A DNA stretch of 64,000 bases from Crocodylus rhombifer (lineage: Eukaryota > Chordata > Crocodylia > Crocodylidae), in assembly GCA_038503035.1 (NCBI GenBank), contig JAVSML010001084.1, positions 487,875-551,874 of the forward strand. Reading direction: 5' to 3'. Position 1 is the first letter of the stretch. Each line of letters opens with the position of its first letter. The notes under the pieces were generated by a model, which did not search any database, was not told the origin of the DNA, and saw only the letters and a list, made by a program, of their open reading frames with translations. A program made the translations under genes and the position numbers. Below are positions 19,778 to 30,887 of this stretch, one piece after another.

Positions 19778-21749
19778 AGAGTATTCCTTTGCTATATCAT
19801 AGATTTTGAAATTAATTTGAGATTCACTTTAAATCATACCCTGATCACAGCCCAAGCTACTGCTTAATGACAAAGCACTTTTCTCTTGCTTAAGGACAAT
19901 CTGTTTTCACAACTTTAAAGACAATAAAGCTTGCAATGTTGATGTCCATTTATCTTATTTACTAACATTAGATACAGTAATTCTATTTCTTCTTTCAGAT
20001 CCCTTTTCAGTAAGCTTTCTTTTTACCCTTCTCTTTTGCTCTTTCTATCTTTTACTCTTTCTATCTTTCAGGGCTCAACCTTGTCAGAATTCTGGTTTAT
20101 TCACATTTCACATTACTGGTCAAGATAATGCACTTAGGGTTATGAAATGTTGATGGATGGTCAAATTAAGCTATAATGCCACAGGCCTCCTAATCTATTG
20201 TATTTAATTAGAAACTCTTAGGAATTCACTCAATCCCTTGAATCTTTCCTTGAGTGAAAGTTAACAAGCAAGAGCATCTGTGGTAAGAATAGGGGGAACA
20301 TTTTGGTGCTGATATGTATTTTTATCTTTTTTTTGGAAACAGTCTTCAGAGCACTGTATTGCAGAATATTGCATTACTGAATGAAAAGGATCAGAAAATC
20401 TAGCCTCATTTTGTATTGCTATTTGGGTAGCCGATAGTAATGATATGAAACTGTTGTGACCCCATTTGGTGTTCCAGTTGAATTCTCCATATGTACTATG
20501 TAGCTCAATGTCACCTCATTTTTTATGTCCAGCTCAGATGGTATATCTGACACTCTCCACCTGTCTACTTCATGCTTCTTTCTTGTTAGTATGAGTCCAC
20601 AAACTTTTCAGATATTTTCCTGGTAGTCAATAAGGGAGTATAAATATTATCTTATGCTTCAGCTTCTCTTAGTGAATTCTATGGATTCAAGATTTTCATA
20701 CAAATTTCTTGTTTTCATGCACACGCAATATTTTTTTACATGTTCCTTTAGAGATGAAAATTATCCTATGCAGTCTCATTTAAGCAGCAAATACTTTTTG
20801 GAAAGAAGACTAATATTTGGAAGATTGGTTTGATCATTTCGTGCAAGTATGTAAAAATAATAAACTTATCATCCTATAGAGATCACTTCATGAGAATTTC
20901 TTGTGAACTAGAATATGGTTGCATACATAGGCCAGCATATATACATACAGCAGCTGTATATTACTGTAGTAATTAATACTGACATCAATACACAATACCA
21001 CAAGAAGAAAAACCTGAGGCAAAAAAGCATGTGGAGCTGAAAGCTGGAGTTTGGCAAAACCAGGACTTGAAGCTGTGTGTTATGGCAAACAATACAGGGC
21101 TAGACTCTAAGACCAGAATATTGAAAAAGATGTAAAGAATGCAGTGGTTCATATCAATTTGCAAGAGTTTGTAAGCAGCAGCAGATTGTGCACAACATGA
21201 ACAAAGTGTAGGAATAAATTAACAATGCAGTCTGCAATAGTGGAAAAGATTTGACCCATTGGGTCAAAACTATGTCAAGGATTAATTTAATCAAATGGGT
21301 TCACTAATTGGAGAGGTGGGAGGACCAACATGGAGTAAGAGTTTGAGGATGGGGAATTGACAGCCTTCCAAGAGGTAGGCACTCTCTTGGTGGAGTATAG
21401 AATAGTGCTGAAAAAGCCTAAGTAGCCTATAATTCACACCTCTAGGAAAGTTGTCTTCCCCATAATATAGAAGCTATAAGAAGAGTTGGACAGGCTTATT
21501 GCTCTGGCAATCATAGAGAAGGTAGAAGAGCCAGCAGAGTAGATTTACTCATTGATCATTATAAGAAAAAAATAGCATTTTTTGCTTCTGTATGGATCTG
21601 GAAGAATTGAATATGTAGAAAGAAATATTTTCTACTATCTGCTAAGAGAGAAATTCTTGGGGAGATTGCTGATGCCATATATTATTCTAGTGGCAAGGGA
21701 AAATATGTAATTGCCATTGCTATTATTGTTTCTTCTCTGAGATACAAGG
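19778..21749. other. AT-rich non-coding stretch
   Basis: About 2 kb with no frame, repeat or RNA that I can support. Confidence 0.5.
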
Positions 21750-21960
21750 ATTTCTTAGGGCGATATCTTTTATTGGACCAACTGCATAGATGGGATAAAG
21801 GTAAGGCAAGCTTTTGAATGCATTAGCAGGATTCTAGATTGGTGCACGTAGGTTGGAATATGGAGAATATGTTTTTGCACATTTAACAACCCCTTGATAA
21901 GACACTGTTTCTTCAGTCTGCCATTTGGACTGTGTTCAGCACCTAAGGTCCTTACCCAGA
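21750..21960 (-). repeat. Old dispersed repeat of unknown class, copy 1
   Basis: GATATCTTTTATTGGACCAA followed by CTGCATAGATGGGATAAAGG and GCAAGCTTTTGAA occurs inverted at 27460-27530 (AAAGCTTGCCC... ATGCAGTTGGTTC). The shared block is about 65 bp. The phrase is familiar from ancient amniote interspersed repeats, but I cannot name the family with confidence. Confidence 0.5.
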
Positions 21961-23055
21961 AAACATTAGTTTTTGATGGTATAGAGGATAAAAAAAGGTT
22001 TACATAGATGCCATTCCAATCTGGATTAATGTGCAAGAGAAGCATGATCAGAAACTCTGCATGGGTTTGGAAAAATAAAGAGCTGTGGAGCTGAAACTAA
22101 GTTGCACAAATGTAAATTCCATGCAATGGAAATAATTTTCCTGGGAGAGAAGTTACATAGCAAGGTACACATGTAGAGCATAACACAGCTGAAATCACAG
22201 ATAAACTTGCTCCAGTAGACAAGAAATGCAACAATTACAAAGATTCTGTGGAATGGTGAATTATGCAAGAAAATTTGTGCTTAATGTAGCTCTTCAGCTG
22301 AGAGAACTACTGTGTAAAGGTGTATAATGAACATGAGATTCAAATATTAATAAAGAATTTAAGAAACTGAAGGAGTTAATTAAGGGAGTTTTTGTTTTAA
22401 TGAAGTACTATGACAGTAAGAACACAATTAATTTGCTAATAAATACTTCTAAGAAGGGTATTTGTGGGTTGTCTTACACTGTATGGTCAGAAATGTAAAA
22501 CAGTGTCTTATACATGCCAGATGGTAACAAATAACTAGCTACTAGCCATATAAATTTTGCTTAAGAAGGAGGCTTTGCCCTTAGCCCATGGATATAAAAT
22601 ATTTTAGGGGTTAATTATGGAAGGACTATGTTAGGTGAAACTGATAACAAATCACTTATTGTCATTGTTAAATGGGGTCTGCAAAAGACTTTATTTCCCT
22701 GGGAATGTAGAGGTATTTTTCTTCATCTATACATGTATGATTTACAAATTTAATACAAACCTGGGTGAGATTTCAGTCACATTTCATAAAGCATCTGGCA
22801 AAAGTGTAGTAGAATCATGTACAGAGCTAAATTATGTACATCATTGTTGTAAAAAACAAACTACTTGGTGTCAGATGAAATGTGGCATGTGATTGCCAGA
22901 GCTACTACTTAGGATGGGTCTCTTGAGAAAGTAATTGAAGCTATTGCCACAGAGTGGCTGGGACAGCATATTCTCAACTTCTATTGTGATTTTTAGGGGA
23001 GACCTGTTAGAATCAGATGGCGTTTTGTTTAAAGGCATAATACCTTTATGTGGCT
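21961..23055. other. AT-rich non-coding stretch
   Basis: No supported feature. The frames at 22026-22268 and 22635-22892 have no recognisable domain. Confidence 0.5.
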
Positions 23056-23829
23056 TAGCCTTATCAGTGTCCCTTGGTCCCAACCCCCAGTTCCCACAGC
23101 CCTGTTGGTGCCCCTCACTCCTGACCTGCAGCCCCCTGCCCCACACCCCCACCCTGCTGAAGGGAGCCCCCAACTGCCAGGGCTATGGGGCAAGGGACCC
23201 AGGCCTGCAGCTCCCTGCCCCCCACCCCCCAGCAGCACCCGAGCCCTAGCTGCTGCCTGTGGGAGGTGGAGGTTGCTGCAGCTGGAGTGGTGTGTGGAGC
23301 CCAGCTTCCCCTGCCTCACAGGTGCAAAGGCTGGAGTGGAGCCTGTGGGGCAGGGGCTGGTGGCTGCAGGCTCAGGGCTGCGAGCCCTGCTGCCCTCCTC
23401 CTGTGACCTCCATGGCCCACCAGGCAAGACTCAGCATGTCAGGGTAGAGTGGGGTGGGGAGCCTCTGTGCCCCCACCAGAATCCCCATGCCACCATGGCA
23501 CCCTACGCCCTACTCACCCAGCAGCAGCGGTGGTGGTAGCACAGAGTTGTGCTCCCTGCTGCTGCTGGCCATGCAGGGAATGCCTTGCCATTGCGGCATG
23601 AGGCTCCTGGATGTGGCACCGAGCCTTCATGCCCTGCTCCGTGCTGCTGTATTGGGTCCCACCTGCTGGGCTGTGGAGGTCCCAGGGGGGACAGCAGCAG
23701 GATGGGGAGCACCAAGCCTGCAGTTGCCAGACCACATCTGCCTCCACCCCGACCCCATGCACAAATCTGGGGGGCATGTGCCCCCCTCAGGAGTCTGTGC
23801 AGTGGTGGAGAGCCAGCCTACCCACCACC
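23056..23829. other. GC-rich block, probably transposon-derived
   Basis: The sequence turns abruptly C/G-rich (CAGCCCCCTGCCCCACACCC, CCTGCAGCTCCCTGCCCCCC) with many overlapping frames on both strands. This is expected for such composition and is not evidence of genes. A CR1 lies at its right edge and similar GC-rich sequence resumes at 24263. The two parts may be one element split by the CR1. Confidence 0.4.
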
Positions 23830-24262
23830 TGTATGATCAGCATCTTAAAAGGCAAGCCATATGAGGAAAGGCTGAGGGATCTGGGACTCTTCAGCCTGAG
23901 AAAAAGAAGGCTGAGAGCGGACCTGGTAGCAGCTTACAGCTACGCTAGGGGAGTACATCGAGAGCTTGGTGAGCTACTGTTCACCAGGGCACCCAAGGGG
24001 AAAACCAGGAGTAATGGCCACAAACTCTTGGAAGACCAATTCAGGCTCAATATTAGGAAAAACTTATTCACAGTCAGGGTATCCAGCCTGTGGAACAAGT
24101 TCCCTCCAAAGTTGATGCAATTGCCTACTCTGGAAATCTTCAAGAGGAGACTAGACAGTCACCTGCTGGGGTCACCTGATGCCTAGTTATCTTTTCTGCT
24201 TGGTGCAGGGAGCTGGACTCTTCTGAGGTCCCTTTCTGCCTTACGATCTATGAATTTATGAA
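23830..24262 (+). mobile_element. CR1 LINE, 5'-truncated 3' end
   Basis: The reading KPYEERLRDLGLFSLRKRRL begins at about 23851 and an almost uninterrupted frame runs to the ORF2 end, with KTRSNGHKLLEDQFRLNIRK and NKFPPKLMQLPTLEIFKRRL. The stop is TAG at 24184-24186. The 3' UTR has GAGGTCCCTTTCTGCC and the tail ATCTATGAATTTATGAAA. The intact C-terminal frame of more than 100 codons makes it one of the better kept short copies. The upstream bases GTATGATCAGCATC may be the last visible ORF2 sequence (a Met-Ile-Arg region). Confidence 0.95.
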
Positions 24263-24655
24263 ACCTCCAGGATGAGCCACCCATGGTTCTGTCCCACTCC
24301 CACCCCGGCCCTGGGCCCCAAGCCCCCAGCCCCAGCCCTGCCCAACTCCCTCCTTCTCTCCCTTACTCACAATGGAGGCCTCAATTCCCTCCCTCCCTCC
24401 CAGACTTACCTTCGGGGAGCTGCAGGAGCTGCTCTCTATGCTGTCTGGTTTCTACATGCATGTGCGTGAATGCACATGCATGTGGCACCCCTGCCTGATT
24501 CCCTCCTCCTGCTCCCCCTGTCAGCCTTCAAGGTGAAACCCACCGTTTCCCGCATTTTTTTGTTTTAAAGGAGAAAAGCTGTTTTTCTCCTTAACATGAG
24601 AAAATCTGCTTTTTACCACATTTTTCCCATGGTGCATGGAAAACCCAGATACCTG
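24263..24655. mobile_element. GC-rich block ending in a hAT-like terminus
   Basis: GC-rich sequence continues after the CR1, then a palindromic GGAGAAAAGC...GTTTTTCTCC stretch, and it ends GGAAAACCCAGATACCTG at 24655. That end resembles the right terminus of the small element at 54335-54501 (GGAAAACCAGGATCCCTG). I could not find the matching left terminus or a target duplication, so the full span is uncertain. Confidence 0.4.
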
Positions 24656-25140
24656 GTAATGTCTGACAAAGAGTCAAAGTTTAACAGGGATGTTAACAGC
24701 TTGCAGTATAGTTTTAGACATGTAACTGCTAGTCCCATTTTTTCAATCCAACAGGCTGGTGAAAGATAGTAACATACCAATAAAGCAGCTATAGAAAAGG
24801 GCTGCAGAATTATGCTGTGATCCACAATTGGTACTGTTAAATTATTGAACAGCCCCCGTGAAGCATGGGTTATTGCTTGTTCTCATTTTGGTCAATAGAA
24901 ACACTGAAAATAAGAATACCTTCATTGTTAACAATAAATATCAGAGCCACTGGGGACTTACAGAAATGTAAAGGAAACAAACCAATCCAACAAGATCAGT
25001 AAGATTGGGGGTCCTGGAAGTGTCTCCAATTCTTGAATATGATGCTGTGCATCTGTGATCATACCCAATACAGTGCAAATAGCAACAAGGTTGCAAGACT
25101 GCAACAGTTTCATATACAGTTTTCATGCCAGATACATAAT
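24656..25140. other. Non-coding, AT-rich
   Basis: No supported feature. Confidence 0.5.
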
Positions 25141-25368
25141 GGGTGCGTCTACATGAGACACTACTACACAGTGGTTACTGTGCATTTATTTAGTGCTTGC
25201 ATAAGCAAGTTACTGCACAGTAGCACTGGCAAACACCTTATAAGTGACACTACTGCAAGGTAACCTAATAGTACTGTGCAGTAGTGTATTAGCATTGTCC
25301 GTGCTATGAAGTGCTACTACATGGTCTTATTAGGCTACTGTGCAGTTCGCGTCTCATGTAGACATGCC
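25141..25368. mobile_element. MITE with GTCTACATGAGAC termini
   Basis: The left end GGGTGCGTCTACATGAGAC is mirrored by GTCTCATGTAGACATGCC at the right. The interior is made of CTACTGCAC/GTGCAGTAG words (for example TACTGTGCAGTAGTG) that can pair with one another. The family resembles 29433-29700 and, more distantly, 2078-2178. The flanks show no clear duplication. Confidence 0.75.
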
Positions 25369-27000
25369 TACTGAGGAGGAAGAGGTAACATCTTCCCTAG
25401 TTATTAGAAGGAAGGGACATAGGAGGCATTGCCTAAGCCCTTTTGCCCAATAAAGTTTCATACAAGCACCAGCCACAGCCGGTTGAGACAATAGAGCCCT
25501 AGAACACAGGACAACCAGAATAAATGGCCTTGCCACCTTCTGACAACAGTAATGATAGTACTTCTTGGGGGCCCCTTCAGTTCAAGAGACATCACAGAGT
25601 GCCTCAAGGACTAATTAAACATTATTATTCAGTTTAATAATTAGGCTGGTTATACATTGTTATAATTGCATGCTGTATTGCTTTTAAAACATTTTTAGTT
25701 TTGGTTCTGAAGGGAAGGTGTGGAATTGGGGACCGTGTCTTTAACGGCTGAGCATCCCAGCCAGCATGGGAGAGGTGCTGTGAAGTTCTTGTTATGCAGA
25801 GGAATTTGGAACAAGATACAAAATAAAGCAGATGTTTTTGCAAGCTGTTTAAGCAATGACTAAACCCTGAACAGTTCAGAGAGAAGAGCAGTAGTGGGTC
25901 AAAAGACAGCTTAGAGGCTGATGATCCTAACCATACAATAGATTTGTTAAATCCTGTGGGATGTAGTCTGTCCACTTTTTTGGGAGCAAGAGGTGCCAGC
26001 CCACCCTGAGTACAGAATTCTTAGAAATATATGAAAGGGGAACCTCATGGCATTTTCCTCTTTCCATCCATGTCCATTCCTGTGGGAAAGCAGGGCCTGG
26101 CTCTGAAACAGGCTCTGAGAATCAAGCAACTTTTATCTGAGCCAAAAGCAAATTTTGCCTGTTTTCATGATTTGGTCTATAGGTAGTGGGAATGGTGGGT
26201 GTTTAGGATCAAGCAGAATCAGGTTGACAGGTACTGCAGGTGAGACATTTGTCTAGTATGTACAACCGAACTCTCACAGGTTGAGATGCTGTGACTAACT
26301 TCCAAACCTAATAAACCAATAAAACTCGTGTTCATATGAATGGGCTCATTCATGTCAATGGGAAGGTGTGTGTGTGTGTTGAGGGGGAGAGAAAATCACT
26401 ATTCTCTCTCTTCCTGATGGACAATGCAATATACTATGTATAATTGTCCTGTTCATTGACTCTTCTATAAGAAACCTCAAAAGAATGAATTCAAACAATT
26501 TTTAACAATTCTCAGGCTGTAACTCTTTTTAGCTACATCTTTATTTTCATGGAAAAATAAAGACTGAGTCCACAAATGATTTTACAACTTTTTATGTAAG
26601 GTTTGGGAGTTTTAATATTCATTTTCTCAGATTTTTGTTTTAGGTTTGTCTGGATTTAGTGGTGTAAAAACACTGCACTGGAGACTGAAGTCTTCTGTAC
26701 AGGACAGGAATAGGCTGAGCTCCAGCAATGCAAACTTATATCAGCAATACAAACTTAAACCTCTCAGATTTGACCTTGGATGACCTTTTGTAGAACTTGG
26801 ACAATTGTTCAGTATTCATATTCTCATTTCTTGGCCTCTCATACATGCTGCATTCTGAAAAATGAAATTGTAGCCTTGCTTAGTACAGTGCTGATAATCT
26901 GGTCATAAGCAGGCCCATGATAGAAAGTGCATGGAGCATACAGAAGCCTAGGAAGGCATGGTAGATAAACCCTTAAAAAGATAATTCCCAATACCACATC
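25369..27000. other. Non-coding stretch
   Basis: A short GT run lies near 26366-26380. No credible exon, RNA or transposon was recognised. Confidence 0.5.
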
Positions 27001-27125
27001 CTTTCTTTTGGAGGGGAAATGGAAGCACAAAGGCTAAATAACTTGCCGGCAGTCTTACACCAAGCCAGCCTCAGATGCTGGGAATAAAATCAGATTTCCT
27101 GAGACCCAGTTCTGGATCACTCCAG
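27001..27125 (-). mobile_element. MIR-like SINE, minus strand
   Basis: GGGGAAATGGAAGCACAAAG, then TAAATAACTTGCC and CAGTCTTACACCAAG, follow in order the reverse complement of the MIR core (GGGGAAACTGAGGCACAGAG, AAGTNACTTGCC, AAGGTCACACAGCAAG). The next block, GAATAAAATCAGATTTCCTG, continues in the expected order. It is diverged but the sequence of words is convincing. Confidence 0.65.
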
Positions 27126-27459
27126 GATACCTGTAGGTTAAGGAATGATAGTGAAAATATGGGGTCATTCTCATTAAGTAGGTACTGGCACAGATAGGAA
27201 ACTATTTACAAATCTACTAAGACTCCATGGTGGAAAGAACCTTTGACTTAATGTAGAATTCAACTGCTTATCATTACATGTGGGCTCCAAGAATAGGATT
27301 GAATCCAGATTAGTTTTCAAATGCATCAGAAACCAGAATGAAGATGCTTATATTTGGGGTGGGTAGGTGCTTTGAATTATTGTCAAACTGTTCTCTCTGC
27401 TACTTAGCTCTACTGTGTCGGCTTCTCTCCCAGATGTCTGAGGAATGGCACTGGGATTC
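27126..27459. other. Non-coding, nothing recognised
   Basis: No supported feature. Confidence 0.5.
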
Positions 27460-27530
27460 CTAAAAGCTTGCCCACATCTATCCCAACCATGCAGTTGGTT
27501 CAAAAAAAGACATCACCAACAAGAATTTTT
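27460..27530 (+). repeat. Old dispersed repeat of unknown class, copy 2
   Basis: AAAAGCTTGCCCACATCTAT, then CCATGCAGTTGGTTC and AAGACATCACCAACAAGAA, is the inverse of the block at 21755-21815. Order and spacing agree, which supports a shared ancient repeat. Confidence 0.5.
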
Positions 27531-29432
27531 GCTGATCAAAACCAGAGTCATTTGACCTCAGATTACAAAACACACAGAACATTTTTAGCTGTTCAGATCC
27601 TGTGTATTAATTTGGGTCCATCTCTATATGAGAATGGATCCCTTCAGAATAATCTTTTTCACATAGCATCAAAGTCAAGAACGGTTAGTGGAAAAACCGC
27701 TATTCTTATTCATTAACTCGTGGCTCTCAAAGAACCGTATGTGTAGGACACAAGGAAAAGCATGATGTTGTTTTTTTAATATTAAGTCACTGCTACTGAT
27801 TAAGGTTAAAAATAAAAAAGGACTGTTCCTGGTACCTAAATGTAAGGGAAGTTGATTTCCTCTGGTTGCCATGGTGTCTTCCCAAAATGTCAGTAGAGCA
27901 GAGCATGGCGTAATCAAACAATGCTTGATTTTAAAATGTATCTGTAAAAAATCCACGGTTAGATTCCTGCATCTTGGGTCACAATACAGTGTGATTATTA
28001 ACATGTTCCAGTTGCTTGATGGAGTTTCACCTACCATTTGTGGATCCTTATGTTTTTTGTAAAATAAATCTTTTAAATGACTTTCTTCAGTTTCCTGGAG
28101 GTATATTAAAACTTCACATGTTTTGAAAAAGTCCACATTAAATGCTCCTTTTGTTTCAATGCTGAGGAAATCTTTAATTATGTTAGTGAAAAAAAAGGAG
28201 AATAGTTTTGATATTTCTCTGAATTACACTGGTGGGTCTGTCTCCTCAGATCATGTTTTCTGCATTTATTTCTCAGCATGATGTCTCTTTTTAGACCAAA
28301 TCTTTTGATACAAAAATGCAATCGATACAGTTTCACTTACACAAATTGCAAAACACAGAAGGATATATTTCTAACTCTGGTTTGATGTGTCTATGTACAG
28401 GATTTGGGGTGGGGAAAAGACTTCTAATTCAACCTTTCAACTTTTCTGATTCTGGGACCAGCCAGGGGTCAGTTCAATCCCTATTATAATTTACAGATAC
28501 TTGTGGGTATTGTATGCTTTAAATTACACTTTAAATGCTCTAAATTATAGTGTCAATAACAGTCCTGTAAGGACCATTCAGTCAACTGATATTGGAGTTC
28601 AAGGTGATCCAGCCAGGCTACTTGGCAGCCTTGTTACATGGTCATTTTAGACAGCTTCTGGAACTCTTAACCCTTGGATTATCTGCACATCAACACCTTT
28701 ATGTGGCTTAAAGCACTTGTTATTCAGCTCAAATTTATACCACATCAGGGCAGGATTATCTCTAATCTGCATAATGCCGCTCCTGTTTCATTACGGTGTG
28801 GCCACTCCCCACAGCTCTTCCTCCCAAGTTGAAATTTCCCAGTATCCCAGGATGGTCCAGGGCTGCCATGCTTACTCTGCCCAGTGGGTGCAGCAAGCCA
28901 CCCAGACAGGCTCACTGCTTCTGCTGGATGGGGCAAGGGTTGCAGCCCTGGAGTGCACAGCAGCCATGATGCCTCACATGTAGTCTTCCCCTACAACCAG
29001 CAACTCCCTAGCCACAGATGCCCCAGTTGTTTTAACCCTCCCCATCCAGATTGAAAGGGGCTCAAATTTAGGGGGCTAAAGGTTTTAATCACAGAAAAAC
29101 ACCAGGAACATTATGGGGTCCTGCCTCTGCCTGGGGCTATGTACAGTTCTTAGTCCTGCCCCTGCTCACCATGCCTTTAGTGGCAAGTCACAGCTATGCA
29201 GGTTAAGGACAGTCAGAGATAGTTTTTCACCTTATGATATTACCATTTTAAATTATTACTAGTCTAGCACAGGAAAATTATGACTGAAAGAAAAACAGAG
29301 AAAAGCCCAAATTTTCAAACTTAAGGATTTAAAATTAGGTACCTAATGAATTAATCTTTATTTAAAGGCCCACATCTAAACATGACAATTTGGGCCTAAA
29401 GCTCTGAGGAAGAGAACATAGTGATTCACTGT
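27531..29432. other. Non-coding stretch
   Basis: About 1.9 kb. A moderately GC-richer part lies at 28750-29000. I recognise no gene or element. The 28717-28983 frame has no known domain. Confidence 0.45.
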
Positions 29433-29700
29433 GGGTGCATCTACATGAGATGCTAGAAGCGCAGAAGACTAATTCTATTGCTTGTTAGTGCATCACAGCA
29501 AAAGCCATGCTAATGTGCTAATGCACAGTAGAATTAGTTTACTGCACATTAGTGTCATGTAAAAAACATGTGCTTACACTACCGATCAGTAGTGCTGATT
29601 ACAGCATATTAAGTTAGTACCTGTTATTACAACAGGTAATAATAGGTACTAACTTAATGTGCTGTAATTACAGTGCATTAATGCACGTGTAGACATGCCC
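29433..29700. mobile_element. MITE with long central palindrome
   Basis: The left end GGGTGCATCTACATGAGATG and right end GCACGTGTAGACATGCCC are inverted. Inside, 29598-29630 and 29636-29668 form 33-bp arms with two mismatches around the 5-nt loop AACAG. TTAGTGCATCAC and CACATTAGTG words give further pairing. No target duplication is evident. Confidence 0.8.
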
Positions 29701-30597
29701 AGTAATATCTACATCAGATAATCTAGAACAGGCAGAGAAGTTTCAGTGTTTAAAGCTATAGTCCACAAAAAACTAAGGTTCTCTTCAAGTTACGTGTTGT
29801 TATGATTAAAGCTCAAGTTTGACTCTGACAGTTTATTGTTAAGTAAAAAGAAAATTGAACTATAATGTTTCCTGTAAGTGGCTGGGTTTACCACATGATT
29901 GTTCACCCAGGCTGGAAACAGATAACAGATGTTGCTTTTGGGCTGCCATAAAAATATTTATGGTGGTACTAAGACCAAGTGAACTGACATCCCAAAGACA
30001 TCTAAAATGCTCCAGGTTTGTGGCTGCAACATGGAGGGTATAACATTGTGCTGCTTTTTTGCAGCAAATATCTGTTTCCTTTATGACAGGAAGGCATGGG
30101 ATGGGAATTCCCAGAGCACGCAAGATTGGGCCCCTGAAGCCAAAGGATTGCCTGCCTAGGTTCGCCCATTGGAAAGATGCACCTTGGGAATTGCCCAGCA
30201 GGAGATTACCTAGGCATGTATTGCGCTGCCACTCCCTGAGTGAGGGAGTGCCTCTGCAAATGAAGGAACTCAGGAGGAACCCAGGTTCCTCACTTACAGG
30301 CACATGCCCTGGGAATCCTCCACCAGTGAATCCCCTGAGTTGGGGTACAGCAGATGGGAAATCCCCTGCCATCCCCTATTTGCAGGTGCGTCCCCCAAAT
30401 TGGGGTACAGCAGCACAGTAAGTCTGCACAAGCAATCCCCTGCTGGGAGATTCGGGGTGTGCAACTGTTTGCATTTGTCCCTCAGGATTGGGTTCCTGAA
30501 GTTTCAAGGGTGGCAGGGGCCTGACCCTGTGGGACAAAGTGGATCAGTTATGCCAGGACACTTCCCAGCACAGCTAAGCCACATGATTTGGAGACAT
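29701..30597. other. Non-coding with short repeated phrases
   Basis: Two imperfect copies of a CCC-AA/AG-TTGGGGTACAGCAG phrase lie at about 30333-30352 and 30394-30416. A small palindrome CACTCCCTGAGTGAGGGAGTG is at about 30230. Frames on both strands have no recognised domain. It may be part of an unknown repeat. Confidence 0.4.
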
Positions 30598-30765
30598 CTG
30601 TTTATAGCCCCAGAGGCACGGTTAGCCATGTTAGTCTGAAGTCAGAAAGAAAGTTTATTCATAGCATCTGATGAAGTAGGTTGTTGCCTATACAAGCTTA
30701 TATCTCTCTTAGCCAGCCACCTTATTCTAAGGTGCCATCCTGCCTTACCTTCTACCTATTGCTTA
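30598..30765 (+). repeat. Old dispersed repeat (GATGAAGTRGG type)
   Basis: TTAGCCATGTTAGTCTGAAG, then CATCTGATGAAGTAGGTTGT, then TACAAGCTTATATC and CTAAGGTGCCATCCTG is a phrase order found in a common amniote interspersed repeat (Thr-Gly-Asp-type frame words are not meaningful here). I do not assign a family name. Confidence 0.45.
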
Positions 30766-30887
30766 CTCAGTCTACATCTGTATGAATGCACAGAAACCTT
30801 GAAAGTCAGTTCAGTTTCTAATAAACCATTAAAAAAATTTCCCACTTAAGTATTGTAAAGATATGTTTTTAATTCCATCAATCTCTG

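Noticed and set aside
23029..23864. Many overlapping long frames on both strands
   Set aside because: High GC content without stops explains them. The one real coding signal here is the CR1 C-terminus from about 23851.
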